Shown piece by piece: positions 55,589 through 61,947 of a DNA stretch of 64,000 nucleotides. Source of the DNA: BP-464 sp963825415 (GTDB lineage: Bacteria; Actinomycetota; Thermoleophilia; Solirubrobacterales; Solirubrobacteraceae); assembly GCA_963825415.1 (NCBI GenBank), contig CAWGTD010000003.1, forward strand, positions 1 to 64,000, read 5' to 3'. The notes under the pieces were generated by a model that was not told the origin of the DNA, ran no database searches, and saw only the letters and a list, made by a program, of their open reading frames with translations. A program made the position numbers and the translations under genes. Position 1 is the stretch's first letter. Every line of letters starts with the position of its first letter.

Positions 55589-55984
55589 TCAGCCGAACAG
55601 GTGTGCCGCCGCGTCCTCGCGCGTGAGGAACACGTCCACCACCGCGTCGAGCCCACCGGCTTCGAGGATCAGCAGTACGTAGGGATGCGAGGCCACGATC
55701 GCGAGGCGACCGCTCGGTCCCAGCCGGCGCTTGGCGGCGACGATCGCCGCTAGCGAGAGCGAGTCGATGAACGAGACGTCGTTCAAATCGAGGATCAGGC
55801 TGCGCGCGCCGACGGCCTCGACGGCGGTCAGCCGCACCCGCAACGCCGGGACCGCGGCCAGGTCGAGCTCGCCCTGGGCCACGATGAGCGCGGCGGGCCA
55901 GTCGGTGGGTGCAAGCTCGATTGAGAAGCCCCCCGTGCAGTCAGAGGCCTCCTGGTTGCCGGTCTTGGGCCGGTGCAGATTCAC
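55589..55984 (-). CDS. STAS-domain anti-sigma-factor antagonist
   Basis: A 131-residue SpoIIAA/RsbV-type protein: LIVAQGELDLAAVPALRVRL, then SLILDLNDVSFIDSLSLAAIVAA with the phosphorylatable Ser (FIDS-xS), and the end LEAGGLDAVVDVFLTREDA. Start GTG 55984 has AAGGAAGG upstream; ATG 56032 is an alternative without a ribosome site. It is 3 bases upstream of the phosphatase gene, forming a signalling pair. Confidence 0.85.
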   Translation of the reverse strand: MNLHRPKTGNQEASDCTGGFSIELAPTDWPAALIVAQGELDLAAVPALRVRLTAVEAVGARSLILDLNDVSFIDSLSLAAIVAAKRRLGPSGRLAIVASHPYVLLILEAGGLDAVVDVFLTREDAAAHLFG

Positions 55985-56189
55985 GCGAACGCCTTCCTTG
56001 GCGGCTGGGCCGGGATTCCCCCGTGATCTCATCGGCCTGGCGCGACCGCGGCGCCCGCAGATCGAACGCTGTGCGGACGGACGTTCTAGGCAGCGGTCTC
56101 CTGGCGCGAATAGGCGTCCGCGGCGCTTGACAGCGCGCGACGCCTCAAAGAGGGTCGTCAGAACACGTTTCGATCGGAAGGAGCCTCCG

Positions 56190-57593
56190 ATGGCCCACGA
56201 CACCCTCCCCTCCGCAGCGGTCCAGGACCTCGCCGACGGACTCGCAGGGACCTTGGTGCAACCGGACGACGCAGCCTTCGACGAGGCGCGGATGGTGTGG
56301 AACGGGATGTTCGATCGCCGTCCTGCGCTTATCGCGCGCTGCAGCGGTACGGCCGACGTCGTCGCCGCCGTCAACTTCGCCCGCGAGCAGGGCATGGCCG
56401 TGGCCGTCCGCGGCGGCGGGCACTCCGCCGCCGGCTACGGCACCTGCGACGAGGGCCTCGTCATCGATCTCTCGCCGATGAAGGCGATCGAGGTCGACCC
56501 GGCCACGCGGACCGCTCGCGCCGACCCCGGCCTCACGTGGGGTGAGTTCGATGCCGCGACCCAGGAGCACGGGCTGGCCGTGACCGGCGGGCGCTTCTCG
56601 TCGACCGGCATCGCCGGGCTGACCCTCGGCAGCGGCAGCGGCTGGCTCGAGCGCAAGTGCGGGCTTACGGCCGACAACCTGGCATCGGTCGAGGTCGTGA
56701 CGGCCGACGGCAGCGTCCTGACCGCGTCGGAGGAGGAGAACGCCGAGCTGTTCTGGGGCCTGCGGGGCGGCAGCGGCAACTTCGGAGTCGTGACGTCGTT
56801 CACCTACCGCCTGCACGAGATCGGGCCGATCGTCTACGGCGGCATGCTCGTCTGCGCGCCCGACCGCGGCGAGGAGATCCTGCGCTTCATGCGCGAGTAC
56901 ATGGTCGACGCGCCGGACGACCTCGGCGCCGCCGTCGCGTTCGTCAGCGCGCCCCCCGAGCCGTTCGTCCCGCCGGAGATGCACTTCAAGCCGATCGTCG
57001 GCATGGTGATCTGCTGGACCGGGAGCCTCGAGGAGGGCGAGCGCGTGCTTGCGCCGATCCGCGAGGCCGCCCAGCCGCTGATGGACATGGTCCAGCAGCT
57101 GCCCTACACCGCGCTGCAGAGCATGCTCGACGCTGGCGGCCCGAAGGGCACGCGCGCGTACATGAAGGCCGAGTTCATCGAGGACCTCACCGACGAGGCG
57201 ATCGCGAAGCTCGCGCGCCACGGCGGCGCGCGGCCCGGGCCGATGGCCCAGGTGCTGGTCGAGCCGATGGGCGGCGCGATCGGGCGCATGGCCGATGACG
57301 CGACCGCGCTCGGCCGCCGCGACGTGCCGTGGTGCTACCACGCGCTGTCGCTGTGGATGGACCCCGACCCGGCGGCCGAGGAGGCGCACGTCGCCTGGGC
57401 CCGTGGCCTCGCCGACGACCTGCGCCCGCACGTCACCGAAGGCGTCTACCTCAACTACACGTCAGACGTGGGCGAGGACCGGGTCCGGTCGACCTACGGA
57501 CCGGCGAAGTACGACCGGCTCGTTGCGCTGAAGGACCGCTTCGACCCGGGCAACCTCTTCCACCTCAACCAGAACATCAAGCCTTCGGGGTAG
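56190..57593 (+). CDS. FAD-linked oxidoreductase of the berberine-bridge/6-hydroxynicotine-oxidase type
   Basis: A 467-residue flavoprotein. The covalent-flavin His is in RGGGHSAAGYG; STGIAGLTLGSGSGWLERKCG is the PP-loop region; ELFWGLRGGSGNFGVVT is the FAD domain end; the C-terminal NLFHLNQNIKP is the BBE tail. Only the His link is seen, since no Cys occurs where bicovalent members have one. ATG 56190 follows GAAGGAG. Substrate unknown; sugars or alkaloid-like amines are usual. Confidence 0.92.
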   Translation: MAHDTLPSAAVQDLADGLAGTLVQPDDAAFDEARMVWNGMFDRRPALIARCSGTADVVAAVNFAREQGMAVAVRGGGHSAAGYGTCDEGLVIDLSPMKAIEVDPATRTARADPGLTWGEFDAATQEHGLAVTGGRFSSTGIAGLTLGSGSGWLERKCGLTADNLASVEVVTADGSVLTASEEENAELFWGLRGGSGNFGVVTSFTYRLHEIGPIVYGGMLVCAPDRGEEILRFMREYMVDAPDDLGAAVAFVSAPPEPFVPPEMHFKPIVGMVICWTGSLEEGERVLAPIREAAQPLMDMVQQLPYTALQSMLDAGGPKGTRAYMKAEFIEDLTDEAIAKLARHGGARPGPMAQVLVEPMGGAIGRMADDATALGRRDVPWCYHALSLWMDPDPAAEEAHVAWARGLADDLRPHVTEGVYLNYTSDVGEDRVRSTYGPAKYDRLVALKDRFDPGNLFHLNQNIKPSG

Positions 57594-57600
57594 GCGCGGA

Positions 57601-58833
57601 TCAGTTCAGGCGGACCGGCAGCGTCTTGAGCTGGTTGACGAACGGCGACTCCGCGTACGCCGGGGCACCCGCCAGCTCCATCCGCGGGAACCGCGCAAGC
57701 GTCTCCTCCAGCAGGATTCGCAGCTCAAGGCGCGCGAGCGCGGCACCTAGACAGAAGTGCCTGCCTCCGGCGCCGAACGCCTGGTGCTCGGGATTGCGGG
57801 TGACGTCGAAGCGGTCGGGGTCCTCGTAGCGCGACTCGTCGCGGTTCGACGCGACGTACCACATGACGACCTTCTCGCCCTCGCGGATCGTCTGCCCGTG
57901 CAGCTCGGTGTCGCGCGTCGCGGTCCGGCGAAAGTGCGCGAAGGCCGGGAACATCCGCAGCGCCTCCTCCACGGTCCCCGGGATCAGCGAACGATCGTCG
58001 AGCAGCATCTGGCGCTGGTCGGGATGCTCGAGCAGCGCGCGGACCGCGCTGCAATAGGTCGCCTTGGTGCTGTCGTTGCCCGCGGCGAGCAGCAGGAAGA
58101 AGCCCATGACGATCTCGTGCTCCTCGAGGGTCTGGCCGTCGACCTCCGCGTGGACGAGCACGCTGGTGAGGTCGTCGGTCGGCCGCTCGCGGCGCTCGGC
58201 GATCAGCGCGCGGCACCGTTCGAAGATCTCCGGGACGTCGCGTTCCATGACGGTGTCGATGCCCTCGGGGTTCAGGTCGGGATCGCCGGCTCCGAGGACG
58301 GTGTTCATCAGCCGCGCCCAGATCTCGTCGTCGGCGGGCGGGACCCCCATGAAGCTGCCGATGACGCGTGACACGACCGGCTGGGCGACGTCGGTGACCA
58401 GGTCGCAGGTCTCGCGGCCCTCGAGGCCCTCCATGACGCCGACGGTGATCGCGCGGATCTCCTCCTCGTGCTCGGCGATCCGCTTGGGCGTGAACCCGCG
58501 CTGGAAGAGCGCCTTGAGGCGATCGTGCTTGGGCGGGTCCATCCCGATGAACATCGCCTGGACCAGCTCGAGCGGCATGACCGCGTTGGTCAGCGCCGTG
58601 ATGCCGCCCTTCTCCGACGAGTAGGTCTGCCAGTCGCGGCTGACCGCGTGGACGTCGTCGGCGGTGGTGACCGACCAATAGCCCGCCTCGTCGGGGTACT
58701 CCGAGAACTTCTCGGTCCAGTGGACCGGGCACTCCGAGCGCAGGCGCTTGAAAAGCTCGTGCGGCGGGCCGTCCTGCCACAACTCGCGCTCGCTGACGAG
58801 CAGGCCGTCGAGGGACGTCGCATCGGTCGCCAT
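57601..58833 (-). CDS. Cytochrome P450
   Basis: A 410-residue soluble bacterial P450. Heme-binding Cys is C361 in FGAGGRHFCLGAA; the I-helix oxygen motif is LLAAGNDSTKA; the ExxR is in EEALRMFP; the F-helix region and PPKHDRLKALFQRGFTP are typical. It hydroxylates small organic molecules with partner ferredoxin and reductase not seen here. It follows the truncated zinc peptidase on the same strand (17 bases). Confidence 0.93.
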   Translation of the reverse strand: MATDATSLDGLLVSERELWQDGPPHELFKRLRSECPVHWTEKFSEYPDEAGYWSVTTADDVHAVSRDWQTYSSEKGGITALTNAVMPLELVQAMFIGMDPPKHDRLKALFQRGFTPKRIAEHEEEIRAITVGVMEGLEGRETCDLVTDVAQPVVSRVIGSFMGVPPADDEIWARLMNTVLGAGDPDLNPEGIDTVMERDVPEIFERCRALIAERRERPTDDLTSVLVHAEVDGQTLEEHEIVMGFFLLLAAGNDSTKATYCSAVRALLEHPDQRQMLLDDRSLIPGTVEEALRMFPAFAHFRRTATRDTELHGQTIREGEKVVMWYVASNRDESRYEDPDRFDVTRNPEHQAFGAGGRHFCLGAALARLELRILLEETLARFPRMELAGAPAYAESPFVNQLKTLPVRLN

Positions 58834-58850
58834 GCGGCCGACATTATCCG

Positions 58851-59143
58851 CTAGAGGTCGTCCGCGGCGAACGTGTCGCACGCCGCGGGCTCGCCGTTCT
58901 CCCGCCCCGTGTTCAACCAGCGCACCCGTTGCTCGGAGGTGCCGTGCGTGAACGATTCCGGGTGTTGATTCCGCCACCCGCCCGGCGCTGCAGCCGGTCG
59001 TCGCCGACCGAGCCGGCGGCATCGATCGCCTCCTCGACGTCGCCGGCCTCCAGGTCGCCCGCCGCGAAGACGGAGTGGGCCCAGACGCCGGCGTAGCAGT
59101 CGGCCTGCATCGAGCCGACGAAGCGTTGTCGTGGTTTCCCCAT
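58851..59143 (-). pseudogene. C-terminal fragment of a neutral zinc metallopeptidase (YpfJ family)
   Basis: Only the end is present: RFVGSMQADCYAGVWAHSVFAAGDLEAGDVEEAIDAAGSVGDDRLQ (read in parts) in one frame, then, after a one-base shift near 58980, PESFTHGTSEQRVRWLNTGRENGEPAACDTFAADDL in another, ending at TAG. These are the last blocks of the neutral zinc metallopeptidase family. The N-terminal two-thirds, with the HExxH site, are missing. The break falls exactly at the poly-C tract at 59144, so loss is probably due to misassembly. Confidence 0.75.
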
Positions 59144-59201
59144 CCCCCCCCCCCCCCCCCCCTCTCCTCTTCCATAAAAGGAAATATATACGAGCCCCCC
59201 C
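59144..59201. other. Suspicious low-complexity junction: C19, AT-rich 27-mer, C7
   Basis: Nineteen consecutive C (59144-59162), a mixed stretch with an AT-rich core (TAAAAGGAAATATATAC) and seven C (59195-59201). AT-rich DNA of this sort occurs nowhere else in the window. A zinc-peptidase gene is cut off on its left edge and an MFS gene ends soon after on its right. This looks like a failed assembly join or low-quality bases, not genuine genome sequence. Confidence 0.7.
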
Positions 59202-59228
59202 GCCCCGCTTCCAGCGCATGCAGCGACC

Positions 59229-60638
59229 CTACCCGTGGGCGGCGGCCAGGCTCACCCGACCGCTGCCGCGGCGCGGGATGAGCAGGCCGAACACGACGCT
59301 CGCGACGAGCGCCGCCGCGCACATCCCGAAGGCGAGCCCATAGGCGTGCGACGTCGGCAGGTCCTGCGCGCCGAGGTTGGCGGCCAGCAGGGTCGCGACG
59401 ATCTGCCCGCCGAGCGCGCCGCCGAGCGTGCGCATCACGGTGTTCATCCCGGTGGCGACGCCGGTCTGCTCCTGGCGGACGTGCTCGACGATCAGGTTGG
59501 CCAGCGCCGCGAAGGCCAGGCCGATGCCCAGCCCGAGCAGGCCGGAGGCCACGTAGACCTCCCACGGGCTCGACCGCGCGACCACGAGCAACAGGAACGC
59601 GCTCGCGGCGGAGCCCGCGCCGGCGAGCAGCGGGATCTTCGATCCCAGGCGCCGCTCGATGCGCCCGGTGAGCTGGCCGATCAGCACCATCGTCACGGTC
59701 GACGGCACGAGGAAGACGCCGGACATCAGCACGGTGGCGCCGAAGCCGTACCCGGTGCTGTCGGGCTCCTGCACGAACCGCGGGATCAGGATGAACGAGG
59801 AGTACAGCCCGGCGCCGACGAGGAAGGCGACGACGTTGGTCGTCCAGACGCCGTGGATGCGCATCATCTTCATGTCGACGAGCGGCTCGTCGGAGCGGAC
59901 CTCGGCGCGCACCCATGCCGCGAGCACGACCAGGCCGGCGGCGATGCCGCCCAGCGTCCGCGCCGAGCCCCAGCCCCAGGTCGTCGCACGGCTGATCGAG
60001 ATGAGCACGATCACCAGCCCGGTCGACATCAACGCCGCGGCGAGCCAGTTGACGCGGCCGGGGGTCTTCACGGGCGACTCGGGGACGAACAGGTGCGTTG
60101 CGATCGTCGCGGCGACGATCGCCACCAGCGGCAGCCAGAACAGCCAGTGGTAGGAGAAGTGCTCGATGATCGGCCCGGCGAGGATCACCCCGAGACCGCC
60201 GCCGACGCCCAGCAGCGAGGACATCAGCCCGATCCCCTGCGAGACGCGCTCGCGCGGGAACTCGTCGCGGATGATCCCGAAGGCCAGCGGGAAGATGCCG
60301 CCCCCCGCTCCCTGGATCACGCGGCCGACGATCATCATCCCGATCGAGCTCGCCAGCGCCGAGACGAGCGTGCCGAGCGAGAGCACGGCGAGGATCACGA
60401 TCATCAGGCGCTCCTTGCCGTACATGTCCCCCAGCCGGCCGACGATCGGCGTGGCCACCGAGGCGCTGAGCAGGTAGGCGGTGAGCATCCAGCTGACGCC
60501 GGTCTCGGAGGTGTGCAGCGAGTGCTGGATCTCCGGCAGCGCAGGGAGCACCAGCGACTGCATCAGCGCGTAGGACACGCCCGCCGCCACGAGCACGGTG
60601 AGCGTGAGGTTGTAGTGCCGGCGCGGGGCGGTCGCCAT
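59229..60638 (-). CDS. MFS drug exporter, DHA2 family
   Basis: A 469-residue exporter with about 14 helices. Motif A is GRLGDMYGKERLM; motif C-type GLMSSLLGVGGGLGVILAGP follows; the N-terminus SYALMQSLVLPALPEIQ is the DHA2 helix 1. ATG 60638 is used although a longer frame exists. It is distinct from the exporter at 13881. It lies between the junk region and the SNase/lamin-tail gene; no regulator is adjacent. Confidence 0.9.
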   Translation of the reverse strand: MATAPRRHYNLTLTVLVAAGVSYALMQSLVLPALPEIQHSLHTSETGVSWMLTAYLLSASVATPIVGRLGDMYGKERLMIVILAVLSLGTLVSALASSIGMMIVGRVIQGAGGGIFPLAFGIIRDEFPRERVSQGIGLMSSLLGVGGGLGVILAGPIIEHFSYHWLFWLPLVAIVAATIATHLFVPESPVKTPGRVNWLAAALMSTGLVIVLISISRATTWGWGSARTLGGIAAGLVVLAAWVRAEVRSDEPLVDMKMMRIHGVWTTNVVAFLVGAGLYSSFILIPRFVQEPDSTGYGFGATVLMSGVFLVPSTVTMVLIGQLTGRIERRLGSKIPLLAGAGSAASAFLLLVVARSSPWEVYVASGLLGLGIGLAFAALANLIVEHVRQEQTGVATGMNTVMRTLGGALGGQIVATLLAANLGAQDLPTSHAYGLAFGMCAAALVASVVFGLLIPRRGSGRVSLAAAHG

Positions 60639-60693
60639 GGCCGGCCAAGCTAGCAACGTTGCGCGTACAACAAAGCGGCGGTGCGCCGCGTTC

Positions 60694-61908
60694 TCAGCAG
60701 GCGGAGTCGCCCCACGCGACGCAGGCGATCGTGATCCCGTCGAACGTCGTCAGGCGCACGGCGTCGCCATGGTCGGCGAGCGTCTCGTCGACCTGGAAGG
60801 TCTCGCCGGGCTGGAGCACCGTGCCCGGCCCGAAGTCGTAGGCGTTGCCTCGCTTCGCGAGCCGGTAGCCGTAGAGGTCGATCGCGTGGTCGGAGACGTT
60901 GTGCACGCGGACGTTGTCGCGCCGTCGCACCTGGGTGGTGAGCTCCACCGCGCCCTGGTTCGGATCGGCGCAGGCGACCAGGCAGGGATAGACGAAGCTC
61001 GCGCGCAGATCGCCTCGCGGGTCGAACAGATAGGCGCCGTCGCCGAGGTCGCGCGGGTCGCCGGGGTTCTCGAAGATCGTGAAGCCGTAGTTCCAGTAGA
61101 AGTCGTACGGCGACTGCGGGCCGGCGCCGGTGTGCACCGTGATCGTCTCCCCGGCCGGCAGCACCGTGCCGTTCGGGAAGGTCAGCCGCCGCAGCATCGA
61201 GTCCCTGACCCACCAGCCGCCCAGCGCCACGGCGGTCGTGCCCGGGTTGAAGATCTTCATCCACTCGTTGTCCGGGGCGTCGCGGCCGGGCGCGTCCCAG
61301 TTGACCCACATCTTCAGGACCGCGTGCTGGCTGGGGCCGACGCCGCAGTGCGTCGGGTTCCAGAGGCCGACACGAGCACGCTTGGCCTCCTGCTCGAGCG
61401 TGGCGTAGCGGCGATTCCAGGAGGTCTCGACGACCGCGGGCATCCACAGCGTGTGGCCCTCGCGCATCAGGATCGCGCCGAGGTCGCGCCAGCGGCCGCC
61501 GCGGCGGACCGCAACGAAGCGCCGCAGCCGATCCCCGGCGCGGCTGGCGGGGTCCTGTGCCGAGAGGCGGACGCGCCAGTGGCTGGCGCGGATGAGCTGC
61601 TCGGCGCGGGCCGTCGCCTCGACTGCGTGGCACTCGCCGGTGCGCCGGCTGGGATGCGAGCTGTAGGTGTGCTGCTCCATCGCCTGGACGCTGCTGAAGC
61701 GCACCGACTCCACGCGGTGGGAGCCGTCGCCGCCGACGTCGGCATAGACGGTGTCGCCGTCGTTGACGCTGACCACCTTGGCCGTCCAGTAGTGACAGGT
61801 CGGGCCGCCGCCGCCGTCGAGGCAGGGGCCGGTCCCCGCCGCGGAGGCGGCGGCCGGGGTGGCGCAGGCGAGCGCGAAGACGATGAGGGACAGCGAGCGG
61901 CGAGACAT
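60694..61908 (-). CDS. Secreted SNase-like protein with two lamin-tail domains
   Basis: A 404-residue exported protein (signal peptide 1-23). Residues 40-200 are SNase-like: VVSVNDGDTVYADV then ESVRFSSVQAMEQHTY, and REGHTLWMPAV. The catalytic VDTPE-like block reads VQAMEQ: the Arg and Glu are there, but the metal Asp is Gln. Two lamin-tail (LTD) Ig-like domains follow (KIFNPGTTAVALGGWWVRD and RVHNVSDHAIDLYGYRL). LTD domains usually anchor or bind DNA/wall. It may bind nucleic acid or act as an adhesin with weak or lost nuclease activity. Confidence 0.82.
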   Translation of the reverse strand: MSRRSLSLIVFALACATPAAASAAGTGPCLDGGGGPTCHYWTAKVVSVNDGDTVYADVGGDGSHRVESVRFSSVQAMEQHTYSSHPSRRTGECHAVEATARAEQLIRASHWRVRLSAQDPASRAGDRLRRFVAVRRGGRWRDLGAILMREGHTLWMPAVVETSWNRRYATLEQEAKRARVGLWNPTHCGVGPSQHAVLKMWVNWDAPGRDAPDNEWMKIFNPGTTAVALGGWWVRDSMLRRLTFPNGTVLPAGETITVHTGAGPQSPYDFYWNYGFTIFENPGDPRDLGDGAYLFDPRGDLRASFVYPCLVACADPNQGAVELTTQVRRRDNVRVHNVSDHAIDLYGYRLAKRGNAYDFGPGTVLQPGETFQVDETLADHGDAVRLTTFDGITIACVAWGDSAC

Positions 61909-61947
61909 GGCGGGACGGCTCTTCTGTAATCGGCCGGGGGCGGCGGA

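Noticed and set aside
59144..59162. Phase-variable poly-C tract
   Set aside because: A 19-C tract could in principle be phase-variable, but the adjacent AT-rich block and the gene truncated at its edge favour an assembly artefact.
57601..60648. A single 1015-codon open frame that seems to fuse an MFS-region frame, the zinc-peptidase fragment and a P450
   Set aside because: The right-hand part is the wrong frame of the MFS gene, and the frame crosses the poly-C junction. The P450 has its own ATG at 58833.
59235..60653. Plus-strand open frame of 472 codons opposite the second DHA2 exporter
   Set aside because: Polar, His/Arg/Asp/Gln-rich, no family; shadow of the exporter.
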